Shown here piece by piece: positions 24,633 through 33,795 of a DNA stretch of 64,000 bases (the stretch's first letter is position 1; every line of letters starts with the position of its first letter). Made by a program: the position numbers and the translations under genes. Source of the DNA: Pseudomonas lini. GTDB taxonomy: Bacteria > Pseudomonadota > Gammaproteobacteria > Pseudomonadales > Pseudomonadaceae. The stretch spans positions 62,001 to 126,000 of the forward strand of contig NZ_JAUSSR010000015.1 in assembly GCF_030812475.1 (NCBI RefSeq), read 5' to 3'. The notes under the pieces are model-generated. The model was not told the DNA's origin and did no database searches. It saw nothing but the letters and a program-made list of their open reading frames with translations.

Positions 24633-25778
24633 TCAGGATGTCGCGTCATCGGGATAAACGATCTTGTATCGCGTACTGCGCCCGCCGCCTGGCAGGCGTT
24701 TCAGGCAGCCCTTTTCCAGCAGTTCGGCCAGATGACGAGTCGCAGTGGCCTTCGATACCTTGGCCACAGCTTGATACTGAGCTGCGCTGATTCCATCCGT
24801 GAAACCTTTCTCCCCGCCATGGAGCAAGCGGTTAAGGACCTTTATTTGTTCGGCCGACAATCCGGACTGCCGATGTGCCTGCCAGAAACGCGCCTTGCCC
24901 AGTACGCTTTCGATCCGGGTCATCGCTAGACCCAGGCTGCGCAGCAGGGTTGTCAAAAACCATTCCAGCCATTCGGTGATATCCAGCGTGGCTTTCTGGC
25001 TGGTTTCGAGCACCCGATAATAGCCGGAGCGATCCTCTAGAATGCTCGCCGACATCGCATAGAAGCGGATGGCTTGAGCCTCGCCTTGAGCCAGCGCCAA
25101 GTCAGTGATAGTTCGCGTCAGACGACCGTTACCATCGTCGAAGGGGTGCAATGTAACGAACCAGAAATGCGCGATACCGGCCCGAAGCAATGGATCAAGC
25201 CCCACCTGATGTCGACTGGTCTCAAACCAGGTGAGGAATATGTCGAGTTGGCGCTCAAGGCCTCGGCGCGGCGGAGCTTCAAAATGCACGGTCGGTCTGT
25301 CGAGTCGGCCGGAGACCACTTGCATCGGCTCATCGCCGCGTAAGGTGCCGATACGAATCGGCCGGGTGGCGAAATCGGTGTCGTGTTCTGGAAACAGCCA
25401 TACGTGCCAATCCAGCAATCGCTGCCACGTCAACGGCTCATCGAAATGCTGAGTGGCATCGAGCATCAATTGCGCCAACCCTTCGCTGCGCTGGCTGACG
25501 TTATTGCCATCGAGCGGCTCCAGGCCCAGTCGCCGTGCCAGAGACGAGCGAACCGAGCCGACATTCAGTTGTTCACCTTCGATGGCGGATGAAGTCACTA
25601 TATTTTGTAACAGCGCGTCGAGTTCGCTCTGTGCACTCAGCGAATTGCCTACGGAGCTGGCCATGCCCATCAGCCGCCCTTGTGCCTGCACGCAATCGCG
25701 CAGTAGCGGTCCCAAGCGCTCAGCTTGCCAAATGAAATCTGGCCAATCAGGCTGCTGCCAGATCCATTTGTGTGCCAT
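24633..25778 (-). CDS. Fic-family protein with DUF4172 N-terminus and C-terminal winged helix
   Basis: A 381-residue protein. ATG 25778 (MAHKWIWQQPDWPDFIWQ) has a GGAG site 8 nt upstream and begins exactly at the DUF4172 motif; a longer frame to 25865 would run through operator palindromes. The inhibitory alpha-helix motif SSAIEG (Ser63, Glu67, Gly68) places it in the N-terminally self-inhibited class. The active site HPFDDGNGRLTR (211-222) is complete, so AMPylation or a related NMP transfer is plausible. Residues ~310-375 look like a winged helix (ISAAQYQAVAKVSKATATRHLAELLEKG), suggesting DNA binding and autoregulation. It lies alone at the start of the variable block. Confidence 0.88.
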   Translation of the reverse strand: MAHKWIWQQPDWPDFIWQAERLGPLLRDCVQAQGRLMGMASSVGNSLSAQSELDALLQNIVTSSAIEGEQLNVGSVRSSLARRLGLEPLDGNNVSQRSEGLAQLMLDATQHFDEPLTWQRLLDWHVWLFPEHDTDFATRPIRIGTLRGDEPMQVVSGRLDRPTVHFEAPPRRGLERQLDIFLTWFETSRHQVGLDPLLRAGIAHFWFVTLHPFDDGNGRLTRTITDLALAQGEAQAIRFYAMSASILEDRSGYYRVLETSQKATLDITEWLEWFLTTLLRSLGLAMTRIESVLGKARFWQAHRQSGLSAEQIKVLNRLLHGGEKGFTDGISAAQYQAVAKVSKATATRHLAELLEKGCLKRLPGGGRSTRYKIVYPDDATS

Positions 25779-25801
25779 GACTGGATGCTCCAAGGGTAGG
25801 G

Positions 25802-25866
25802 TGAGCCGAATAAAAGACTTATTCGGCTCATGTGGTGAGCCGAATATGACGCTTATTCGGCTCACC
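25802..25866 (-). promoter_or_regulatory. Double palindromic operator of the Fic gene
   Basis: Four copies of TGAGCCGAATA in alternating orientation form two adjacent dyads: arms 25802-25813/25819-25830 (12 bp each, 5-nt spacer) and 25834-25846/25854-25866 (13 bp each, 7-nt spacer). They lie 24-88 bp upstream of the Fic start codon. Perfect arms and double occurrence argue for a cooperative repressor site. Confidence 0.75.
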
Positions 25867-25987
25867 GTCCAATCATCACCGAGTTTCCTACAGCAAGTGC
25901 TGAGATTTCCGATTGTTAAAAATTATCCGAATGACTAATCTTCGGCTCTTCTACAACCCCACAAACGCGGGGCTTTCAGACGAAACG

Positions 25988-26050
25988 CAGGGTTTGGACC
26001 TGTAGCGCGCCGAGGATCAGGCGCAAGGTTTCGTCAGGCATGGCAGGAGG
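25988..26050 (+). promoter_or_regulatory. mag operon leader with two GGA-loop hairpins (candidate RsmA/RsmE target)
   Basis: Hairpin 1 is CAGG-GTTTGGA-CCTG (25988-26002) and hairpin 2 is GCGCC-GAGGATCA-GGCGC (26007-26024). Each exposes GGA in its loop. A third GGA lies in the ribosome site AGGAGG (26045-26050) in front of magA. This is the layout of CsrA/RsmA-family binding leaders. The P. aeruginosa mag operon is reported to be under Gac/Rsm control, which agrees. Confidence 0.55.
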
Positions 26051-26056
26051 CGTCAC

Positions 26057-26848
26057 ATGCGTTCATTGCTGCTGTTGCTGATGGGGTTGGTCTGCGCAAT
26101 CGCTGCCAAGGCCGAGCCTGCGGCCGGGCTGTCGGAACCGGTAGGCGGCTGGCGCTACAACGGCCTGCTGGACCGCAGTGAGTATCCTCAGGTCGCCTAC
26201 CCTACGCCGCCCATAGACCGGGGCGTGCAACGCAATCGTACAATGATCGAAGGCCGGCTCGAGGCCATCGGCACCCAGCGCGGGCCCCATACCCTGGCGG
26301 TCAACGGCAATCCCCTCAATCTGTACACCGACGACCAGGGGCGTTTCTCCCGGCCGTATGCCTTCGGCGCCGGCTCCAACAGCGTCGAGGTGCGCAGTGC
26401 CGAAGGCCAGTCGCTCAAGCGCGTTCAGTTCTATGAGGCGAACAACCTGCGCACGCCGGCGCGGATCCGTGTGGTGCTGGGTTGGGACGATCCGAAGGCC
26501 GAACTCGACCTGCACATCATTACCCCTGACGGCCAGCATGCGTTCTGGGCACGCCCGGCGATGACTAACGGCGGCGGGCTGGACCCGGATGGCGTCGACG
26601 GCCCCGGCCCGGAAATGTTCACCATGACAGCGCCGATGCAGGGCACCTATCTGGTTTATGTGAACTACTGGGGCAACTTCGGCAGCGGCGGCTATAACTT
26701 CGATGAGCGCGGCAACCAGAACGAGGTGATCACCTCGCAGGTCAACCTGGTAATGAACGAAAACACCGTCGACGAGAAACGCGAGACCTTCATCGTGCCT
26801 CTGCGTGCGATCGGTGATCTGCTGCTGGTCAAGACCTTCAACTATTGA
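26057..26848 (+). CDS. magA: MagA, periplasmic DUF2135 (YfaP-like) protein
   Basis: A 263-residue secreted protein. Signal peptide MRSLLLLLMGLVCAIAAKA. Then SEPVGGWRYNGLLDRSEYP, a segment with VNGNPLNLYTDDQGRFSRPYAFGAGSNSVEVRSA, and the DUF2135 core VVLGWDDPKAELDLHIITPDG...GPEMFTMTAPMQGTYLVYVNYWG. AGGAGG lies 6 nt before the ATG. It is a paralogue of MagF at the other end of the operon, sharing GSNSVEVRSA and the C-terminal LLVKTF(N)Y-type end. In P. aeruginosa MagA is reported as a partner of the alpha-2-macroglobulin MagD. Possibly a periplasmic scaffold. Confidence 0.88.
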   Translation: MRSLLLLLMGLVCAIAAKAEPAAGLSEPVGGWRYNGLLDRSEYPQVAYPTPPIDRGVQRNRTMIEGRLEAIGTQRGPHTLAVNGNPLNLYTDDQGRFSRPYAFGAGSNSVEVRSAEGQSLKRVQFYEANNLRTPARIRVVLGWDDPKAELDLHIITPDGQHAFWARPAMTNGGGLDPDGVDGPGPEMFTMTAPMQGTYLVYVNYWGNFGSGGYNFDERGNQNEVITSQVNLVMNENTVDEKRETFIVPLRAIGDLLLVKTFNY

Positions 26849-26878
26849 ACATCCTGTACCACGGATTGGGCTTGCGAA

Positions 26879-28597
26879 ATGAGCGATAACACTGTGACTC
26901 CGGCCACCGCCGCAACCGCAACCGCCACCAAGCCTTCCAGGCGCTGGCCGGTGATGCTATGTGGACTGTGCCTGGTGGCTGGCGGGGCGCAGGCCTTGAG
27001 CTGGTTCATGCATCAGCCCAAGGCCCCGCCAGCGCAGTTGGCCAGTGACAAACTGGGCATGAGCCGGCCGGACGGGTTGCTCGAAACCCATTCCTTGAGC
27101 CAATTGCCCAAGGATTTGCTTGCGGTGCCGTTTCTCAAGGAAACCCTCACCGAAGATTTCGTCTTCTATTACCAAACCCATGCCGATCGTCTCGGGTTGA
27201 TCGGCAGTCTGCGGCGGATCATTTACGAGCATGACCTGAAGCTGCAGGACAGTCTGATCGAGCAACTGTTCGATCAACCGGCAGATGTAGCCCTTTGGCG
27301 CGGGGCGGATGGCCGGCTCAAGGACTTCCTGTTGGTGATGGATCGCGGTGGCCTGGCCAAGGTGCTGGAGCCGCTGGCCAAAGTGGCGCTGGACGATACG
27401 CAACTGACCAGGCTTGGCGAGGTGAAGGTCGGTGTCGACGAGGTAGCGCTTTATCAACTCAACTACAACGCCAGCAAGGCGCTGGTATTCGCCTCCCACG
27501 GCGACAAACTGGTGGTGCTGTCGAATCCGGCCAAACTCTACGATCCGGGCAGCGGCATGCTGGAAGTGCCGGGCAGCGTCTCGATCCAGGCCATCGGCGC
27601 ATTGCTCAATGGCGACAAACTGTTCCCCGAGGCCTTCGGCCTGCAACCCCGTGCCGCTGAGGTGAAACAACGTTTGTCGATCAATGCCAGCGTCCTGGCC
27701 ATGGGGTATCAGCGCTTCATCCCCAACTTCGCCGGCCTGCGCTTCGACATGGACGACAAGGGCTGGCACAGCTTTCTCGCCATGGACGAACAGGACAACC
27801 AGCCGGACTTCGATTTCAAGCCGATCTGGCATGCCATGCCCATGGGGGCCAGCGCGTGCGTGGCCTTGCCCCTGGCCGCCGTGCAACAGCAACCGCTGCT
27901 GGTGAAACTCGGTGCGGAAGAAGAGGTGGCTCAGGCCCTGACCGAACACATGGCGGGCACCGCCGGCCTCTGCTGGTACGCCGATTCGCGGCTGTACACG
28001 CCATTGCTGGTGGCCAGCCTGAATGACGATGACAGCGCAAAGCTCGACGGCGATCTGGGTAACCTGTTTGGCTCGATGGTCGGTGCTTACGAAGGCAAGG
28101 TCGAAGCGCATGCGTTCCCGGTGGTCGAGAAGCAGGGAGGTGAAATCCATCAGTGGCAGCGTCAGGTCAGCTCCAACTTCGGTCCCTACAAGGCCAAGGA
28201 TGCCGAGCAGCCGGACGCGATCACCGGCAAGGCATTCATGCGCGTGAGCCTGGCACGCCACGGTTCGACACTGCTGTTTTCCCTCGACGACAAATTAGTG
28301 GATAAAGCCCTCGACACCCTGGATAAACGCTTCCCGCCGATGGCCGACGTCGTGCCCAAAGACCTGCTGATGCCGATCTACTTCGGCCCGGACTCCATGG
28401 CGCAACTGATTCAACAGGAAACCCTCGACAGCTTGCCGCAGGACATGGAGCCGGTGTTCTACAACGCTGCGCAAACCTACCTGATGCCGAAACTGCGCAC
28501 ACTCGGCGGCTATGGCAAATATGCCCTGACCTTGCCCGAAGGCAGTGAACCTGACGGTCACTGGCAATGGCTGCCGCTGGAGTGGAAAGCCCTGTGA
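26879..28597 (+). CDS. magB: MagB, DUF2138 (YfaA-like) membrane-anchored protein
   Basis: A 572-residue protein with a single N-terminal membrane anchor (WPVMLCGLCLVAGGAQALSWF, about residues 22-42) and a large periplasmic domain. It matches the YfaA/DUF2138 family in length and features: SRPDGLLETHSLSQLPKDLLAVPFLKETLTEDFVFYYQTHADRLGLIGSL and SACVALPLAAVQQQPLLVKLG. The ATG at 26879 lacks a strong ribosome site. Its stop overlaps the GTG of magC by 4 bp. Reported in P. aeruginosa as one of the proteins associating with MagD; biochemical role unknown. Confidence 0.88.
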   Translation: MSDNTVTPATAATATATKPSRRWPVMLCGLCLVAGGAQALSWFMHQPKAPPAQLASDKLGMSRPDGLLETHSLSQLPKDLLAVPFLKETLTEDFVFYYQTHADRLGLIGSLRRIIYEHDLKLQDSLIEQLFDQPADVALWRGADGRLKDFLLVMDRGGLAKVLEPLAKVALDDTQLTRLGEVKVGVDEVALYQLNYNASKALVFASHGDKLVVLSNPAKLYDPGSGMLEVPGSVSIQAIGALLNGDKLFPEAFGLQPRAAEVKQRLSINASVLAMGYQRFIPNFAGLRFDMDDKGWHSFLAMDEQDNQPDFDFKPIWHAMPMGASACVALPLAAVQQQPLLVKLGAEEEVAQALTEHMAGTAGLCWYADSRLYTPLLVASLNDDDSAKLDGDLGNLFGSMVGAYEGKVEAHAFPVVEKQGGEIHQWQRQVSSNFGPYKAKDAEQPDAITGKAFMRVSLARHGSTLLFSLDDKLVDKALDTLDKRFPPMADVVPKDLLMPIYFGPDSMAQLIQQETLDSLPQDMEPVFYNAAQTYLMPKLRTLGGYGKYALTLPEGSEPDGHWQWLPLEWKAL

Positions 28598-29232
28598 CCG
28601 TACTTATCCGGGGCCTCGGCTTGCTGGTCATGCTGTTGGGCAGTCGTGTCCTTGCCAGCGAAGCCGCAGCGCTCGACCCGCAGCAATCCCAGGTCTTCCG
28701 CGCCTGGTTCGTGCGCATCGCCCAGGAGCAACTGACCCAGGGCCCGAGTCCGCGCTGGTATCAGCAGGACTGCGCCGGCCTGGTGCGGTTTGCCGCCAAC
28801 GAAGCACTGAAAGTCCATGACGATAAATGGCTGCGCAGCAACGGCCTGTCCAACCGCTACCTGCCGCCGGAGCTGCAATTGAGCGATGCCCAACGTGGCC
28901 TCGCCCAGAAATGGCAGCAGGGCGGTGGCGATGTCGGACCGTACGTCAATGCAATCAAGTTGATCCAGTACAACAGTCACTTGATCGGTCGCGACCTGGC
29001 GCAAGCCCGGCCCGGCGACCTGATGTTCTTCGATCAGGGTGACGACCAGCACCTGATGATCTGGATGGGCCGCTACGTCGCCTATCACACCGGTACCACC
29101 ACCCCTACCGACAACGGCATGCGTTCCGCGAGCCTGCAACAACTCATGACATGGAAGGACACCCGATGGATCCCCGACGCAGCCAACCCCAACTTCATCG
29201 GCGTCTATCGACTGAACTTTCTTTCTCAATGA
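28594..29232 (+). CDS. magC: MagC, DUF1175 (YfaT-like) protein with NlpC/P60-like signature
   Basis: A 212-residue secreted protein starting at GTG 28594, inside the stop of magB. A signal-like segment (IRGLGLLVMLLGSRVLA) is followed by a domain with three hallmarks of NlpC/P60 papain-like peptidases: DCAGLVRF (Cys60), RPGDLMFF, and QHLMIWMG/YVAYHTG (His153, His165). This gives a Cys-His-His arrangement. The family is annotated only as DUF1175, so peptidase activity on peptidoglycan is an inference. It overlaps magD by ATGA. Confidence 0.85.
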   Translation: MTVLIRGLGLLVMLLGSRVLASEAAALDPQQSQVFRAWFVRIAQEQLTQGPSPRWYQQDCAGLVRFAANEALKVHDDKWLRSNGLSNRYLPPELQLSDAQRGLAQKWQQGGGDVGPYVNAIKLIQYNSHLIGRDLAQARPGDLMFFDQGDDQHLMIWMGRYVAYHTGTTTPTDNGMRSASLQQLMTWKDTRWIPDAANPNFIGVYRLNFLSQ

Positions 29233-32200
29233 TCGGTGCCCGCATGCTGCGTTTTTTGCCTTTGCTGTTGGTATGGGTGCTGCCTTTCTCGGCGGTGTAT
29301 GCCGAAGACACCGTCGAGCCGAGCGGCTATTCGCCGGTGGCCGGTGAAAGCTTCTTCCTGCTGGCCGACAGCAGCTTCGCCAGCGATGAACAGGCAATGG
29401 TGCGCCTCGAAGCCCCCGGCCGTGACTATCGCCGGTTTCGCATGGAGCCTTATGGCGGCGCCGACATTCGCGTGTACCGGATCGACAAGCCGCTGGATTT
29501 CCTCAAGCGCCAGAAGAACCTGCACCGGGTGGTCAGTGACGGTCAGTTCAAGGGCGAAGGCCTGTCGAACACCCTCGCGTACCTGTGGGACAACTGGTAC
29601 CGCAAATCCCGTCGGGTGATGCAGCGGGCGTTTTCCTACGAGTCGCGTAAACAAGTCACCGAGGAAGTGCCGGAGCTGAAGATGGGCACCGCGATCGCCG
29701 CGCCAACGCCTTACGACGCACAGCCGCAATTCGCGTTGATTCCCGGTTTGCCTGTGGTCAGTCAATTTCGTTACCCACTCTGGCAAGCCAAACCGATCCA
29801 GCCGCCTGAAGGGGTGAACCTGGCCGGTTCTTCCAGTCAATTCGTCAGTGTCGCGCCGGGAAACGTGTACATCCCGTTGGGTAACCTGAAGCCGGGCCTG
29901 TACCTGGTCGAAGCACTGATCGGCAAGTACCGCGCGACCACCATGGTCTTCGTGTCCAATACGGTGGCGGTGAGCAAGATCGCCGGTGATGAACTGGTCG
30001 TCTGGGCCGCGCGCAAACATCAAGGCAGTTCTGTGCCGAAGGTCAATGTGCTGTGGACCGATGGCCTGGGCGTGATGAGCAGTGGCGCCACCGATGCCGA
30101 TGGTTTGTTGCGGTTGAAACACGTCAGCCCGGAACGTTCGTTCGTGATTGGCGAGGACGAAGAGGGTGGGGTATTCGTCGCTGAAAACTTCTACTACGAC
30201 AGCGAAATCTACGACACCAAACTCTATGCCTTTACCGACCGACCGCTCTATCGGCCAGGGGATTGGGTGTCGCTGAAAATCGTCGGCCGCGAGTTCAAGA
30301 ATGCTCGTGACTCGGTGCAGCCGACCGCCGCCGACGTCAACGTCAGCGTGCTCGATGCCACCGGTACCGCCTTGCAAACGCTGGCGCTGAAACTCGACTC
30401 CAAGGCGGGTACCCAAGGTCGCTTCCAGTTGCCGGACAACGCCGTGGCTGGCGGTTATGAATTGCGTTTCAACTACAAGGACCAGGCCTACAGCAGTGCC
30501 TTCCGCGTCGCCGAATACATCAAGCCACACTTCGAAATTTCCCTGAACCTGGCCAGGCAGGATTACGGCACCGGCGAACGGGTAAAAGGCAGCCTGGTGC
30601 TGCTGTACCCGGACGGCAAACCCGTGGCCAATGCCAAATTGAGCCTGAGCCTGCGCGCCCAGCAACTGTCGATGGTCGACAACGAGCTGCAGTACCTCGG
30701 GCAGTTTCCGGTGGAGCTGACCAGTAGCGAACTGACTACCGATGCCAAAGGCAACGCGGCCCTCGAGCTGCCGGCCGCCGAGAAGCCGAGCCGCTACATG
30801 CTGACCGTATTCGCCAGCGATGGCGCGGCGTACCGGGTCAAGACCACTAAGGAAATCCTCATCGACCGCGGTGCCGCGAGTTTCAGTTTGCGCGCGCCCC
30901 AGCGTTTCAGCGCGGTGGGCGACAAGGTTGCGTTCACTTATCTGAATGAAGGAAGCAGCGAGCAAAACAAGGCCGTCACGCCAAGCGGTTATGGCTGGGT
31001 ACGCCTGGAAGACCAGAGCACCGGCGATGGCCAGCTAGCTGCCGTCGATAAAGGCTTCACCCTCGCGTTCGACCGTCCGGGCACTTACAACCTGACCTTG
31101 AAGGATGATCATGGCCGCGTCGTCGGCGCGACCGGTCATTCGGTCACCGGCGATGGCGTCAAGGCCGTGCCGGGCACCGTGGAAATCGTCCTAGATAAAC
31201 CGGAATACAAAGCTGGCGATGAAGCGCTGGCGCTGATCACTTTCCCCGAGCCGATCAGCGATGCACTGCTGTCGCTGGAGCGCGACAAAGTCGAGGCCAC
31301 AGCGCTGCTGTCGAAGGGCGGCGACTGGCTGCAGATGGAAAAACTCAGCGAGACGCAATACCGCGCGCGGATCCCGGTGAAAGACAGCTTCGCGCCAAAC
31401 CTGACTTTCTCGGTGCTTTATACCAAGGGCGGCCAGTACAGCTTTCAAAACGCCGGCATCAAGGTCGTTGCGCCGCAAATCGATGTAGCGATCGCTACAG
31501 ATAAAGAGTCCTATCAACCTGGCGACACAGTGTCTGTCGACCTCACGACTCAATTCGCCGGCAAACCGATCCCGACGCATCTGACGGTCAGTGTGGTGGA
31601 CGAAATGGTTTATGCGCTGCAACCGGAAGTCGCACCGAGCATCGACCAGTTCTTCTATCACCCGCGCCGCAATAACGTGCGCACCAGCGCCAGCCTGTCG
31701 TTCATCAGCTATGACGTGGCACTGCCGGGCAGCCCGAGTGCGCCGGGCAAAGCCAGCCGCAACGAGCGCGGGGTGAAAGTGCTGGAACGGCCGCGTCGCG
31801 AAGACGTCGACACCGCCGCCTGGCAACCGGAACTGGTGACCGATGCCAATGGCAAAACCCGCTTCACCTTCAAGATGCCGGACTCCTTGACCCGATGGCG
31901 CATCACCGCCCGGGCCATCGCCGATGATGGTCAGGTCGGGCAGAAGAAACAGTTCGTACGTTCGGAAAAACCGCTGTACCTGAAGTGGAGCGGGCCGACC
32001 CGATTCCGCAGTGGCGATAAACCGGATCTTGGGGTATTCGCCTTCAGCCAGGCAGAGAAACCAGTGGCCGCTGAGCTGGTGATTCATTACGGCGGCACTG
32101 AACAGCGTGTTCCGGTGACGTTGAATAACGGCATCAATTACATCCCGTTACCCACATCCGCATTGACCAGCGGTGAGTGGGCCGCCGAGTTGGTGCAAGA

Positions 32201-33794
32201 TGGAAAAACCGCTGACGCATTGGCCGTACGCCTGTCTGCGACCGGTGAAGGCTGGCAGGTCACCCAAAGCCAAAGCCTGGACGTAGCCAGCGGTGATACG
32301 CCGCTGACCTTGCCGGCGGATGCGACAGATATTCGCCTGCGCCTGGATGACAGCGCGCAAGCGCTGTTCCGTTCGGCACTGGACGATTTGCTGAGTTATC
32401 CGTACGGCGGCGTGGAACAGACCGCCAGCCGTTTGCTGCCATTGAGCATCGCCTATCCGACCCTGTCGTCGAACCCGCGGATCCGCGATCGCTTGCGCCT
32501 GATCATGCAGAACAGCCGTCTGCGTCTGGTGCAAATGGCCGGGCCTTCGGCAAGCTTCACCTGGTGGGGCATGGAGGGTGAGCCGAATGCGTTTCTCACC
32601 GCTTACGCCTATTACGCCGACTGGCACGCCAGCAAGGCGCTCGGGTTGAGCCTGCCGCCGGAGCATTGGCAGCGGGTGCTGGAAGTCTATGCGAAGCAGG
32701 CGAAGAACACGCCGCTGTTGCAGCGAGCGCTGATTGTGTCCTTTGCCAAACAGATGCAACTGCCAGTGAACACCTTGCTCGGCGGATTAATGGATGACCT
32801 GGCGAACGCCGGCGAGGGTCACGCCGCGAACTTGATGGAAGATGGCGAGGACAGCATCGTCATGAGCGATCCGGATTCGACGCTGGGGTTGGCCAGCGCT
32901 CGCGTCTTGACCGCGTCTTTGGCTCGCCAGGCGAAGGTCGATGTGCCAGAGGCTTTCACTCGGCAACTGGCTGATGCGCAGCAGCGCCTGGACGTGAGTT
33001 CCCAGCCGTTTGCTGAAGCGTTGAATCTATCGCTGCAAACCTTCGATCAGGCTCACGCTCAAGCACTGCTGCAGCGTTTGCTGCCACAGCAATCGACACT
33101 GGAGCGTGCCCTGGCGCTGACCTGGCTGCAACGCAGCATCGAGCAGGCATCGCCCGCTGTCGCACTGAAGCCGGGTGAAGGCTGGAAGCAGGAGCAGGGT
33201 GCGACCGGTGAAGTTTACTGGACGTGGCAAGGTGCTTCGCCCGTCCCTGAAGCGTTATCGCTGACTGGCGCGCAGGAGCGACCGCTGCGAGCGGCATTGA
33301 GCTTCCAGACTACACAACCGCCGGTTGATCCGATGGCCGTGACCCTCACTCGTCGACTGTCGCGCCTGGTTCCTGGCGATCAAGCCTTCACCTTCAAGCT
33401 GGAAGCGGTCGGCAACCAGCCGTTGTCCAGCGACAGCCTCTACCTGGACGAAGTGATCATCACCAGCAAAGCCACGCAACCGCTGCGCTACGGCATGCTC
33501 GAAGTGCCGCTGCCGCCGGGTGCTGACGTCGAGCGCACCACCTGGGGCATCAAACTCATGGGCAAGGCCGGCACCGAGCCGACGGCGCTGGAGAAAGCGC
33601 GTTTCGAACCGGGACAGATGGCCTACGCCATTCCAGTCGACGCCTTGAGCGGCGAATTGCGCCTGCGTCACTTGGTGCGCTTCTCGCAAAAAGGTCAGTT
33701 CAATCTGCCGCCGGTTCGCTTCACCCAGGTTTATGCGCCGCAGCATCAGGCGCAGGAGCAAAAGCCGGCACTGGGCCAGGTCACGGTCCACTGA
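29229..33794 (+). CDS. magD: MagD, bacterial alpha-2-macroglobulin (YfaS-like), thioester-less
   Basis: A 1521-residue periplasmic giant. ATG 29229 overlaps the magC stop; an alternative ATG at 29244 (MLRFLPLLLVWVLPFSAVYA) would begin at the signal peptide. The chain is a series of macroglobulin domains with the landmarks FTDRPLYRPGDWVSLKI, KPHFEISLNL, PDSLTRWRITARAIADDGQVG, and YPYGGVEQTASRLLPLSIAYP in the thioester domain. The canonical CxEQ thioester is GVEQ here (Gly1061, codon GGC at 32409), so covalent trapping is impossible. This matches P. aeruginosa MagD (PA4489), reported to be processed in the periplasm and to contact MagA, MagB, MagF and PBP1b. Probably a protease trap or envelope guard. 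Confidence 0.93.
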   Translation: MIGARMLRFLPLLLVWVLPFSAVYAEDTVEPSGYSPVAGESFFLLADSSFASDEQAMVRLEAPGRDYRRFRMEPYGGADIRVYRIDKPLDFLKRQKNLHRVVSDGQFKGEGLSNTLAYLWDNWYRKSRRVMQRAFSYESRKQVTEEVPELKMGTAIAAPTPYDAQPQFALIPGLPVVSQFRYPLWQAKPIQPPEGVNLAGSSSQFVSVAPGNVYIPLGNLKPGLYLVEALIGKYRATTMVFVSNTVAVSKIAGDELVVWAARKHQGSSVPKVNVLWTDGLGVMSSGATDADGLLRLKHVSPERSFVIGEDEEGGVFVAENFYYDSEIYDTKLYAFTDRPLYRPGDWVSLKIVGREFKNARDSVQPTAADVNVSVLDATGTALQTLALKLDSKAGTQGRFQLPDNAVAGGYELRFNYKDQAYSSAFRVAEYIKPHFEISLNLARQDYGTGERVKGSLVLLYPDGKPVANAKLSLSLRAQQLSMVDNELQYLGQFPVELTSSELTTDAKGNAALELPAAEKPSRYMLTVFASDGAAYRVKTTKEILIDRGAASFSLRAPQRFSAVGDKVAFTYLNEGSSEQNKAVTPSGYGWVRLEDQSTGDGQLAAVDKGFTLAFDRPGTYNLTLKDDHGRVVGATGHSVTGDGVKAVPGTVEIVLDKPEYKAGDEALALITFPEPISDALLSLERDKVEATALLSKGGDWLQMEKLSETQYRARIPVKDSFAPNLTFSVLYTKGGQYSFQNAGIKVVAPQIDVAIATDKESYQPGDTVSVDLTTQFAGKPIPTHLTVSVVDEMVYALQPEVAPSIDQFFYHPRRNNVRTSASLSFISYDVALPGSPSAPGKASRNERGVKVLERPRREDVDTAAWQPELVTDANGKTRFTFKMPDSLTRWRITARAIADDGQVGQKKQFVRSEKPLYLKWSGPTRFRSGDKPDLGVFAFSQAEKPVAAELVIHYGGTEQRVPVTLNNGINYIPLPTSALTSGEWAAELVQDGKTADALAVRLSATGEGWQVTQSQSLDVASGDTPLTLPADATDIRLRLDDSAQALFRSALDDLLSYPYGGVEQTASRLLPLSIAYPTLSSNPRIRDRLRLIMQNSRLRLVQMAGPSASFTWWGMEGEPNAFLTAYAYYADWHASKALGLSLPPEHWQRVLEVYAKQAKNTPLLQRALIVSFAKQMQLPVNTLLGGLMDDLANAGEGHAANLMEDGEDSIVMSDPDSTLGLASARVLTASLARQAKVDVPEAFTRQLADAQQRLDVSSQPFAEALNLSLQTFDQAHAQALLQRLLPQQSTLERALALTWLQRSIEQASPAVALKPGEGWKQEQGATGEVYWTWQGASPVPEALSLTGAQERPLRAALSFQTTQPPVDPMAVTLTRRLSRLVPGDQAFTFKLEAVGNQPLSSDSLYLDEVIITSKATQPLRYGMLEVPLPPGADVERTTWGIKLMGKAGTEPTALEKARFEPGQMAYAIPVDALSGELRLRHLVRFSQKGQFNLPPVRFTQVYAPQHQAQEQKPALGQVTVH

Positions 33795-33795
33795 C

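Noticed and set aside
25779..25865. Upstream start of the Fic gene at 25865
   Set aside because: It would translate through the palindromic operator, and ATG 25778 has its own GGAG site and starts at the DUF4172 motif.
25975..26041. A 21-codon minus-strand frame (MPDETLRLILGALQVQTLRFV) upstream of magA
   Set aside because: Too short, no ribosome site, and it overlaps the hairpins of the mag leader, which explain the conservation better.
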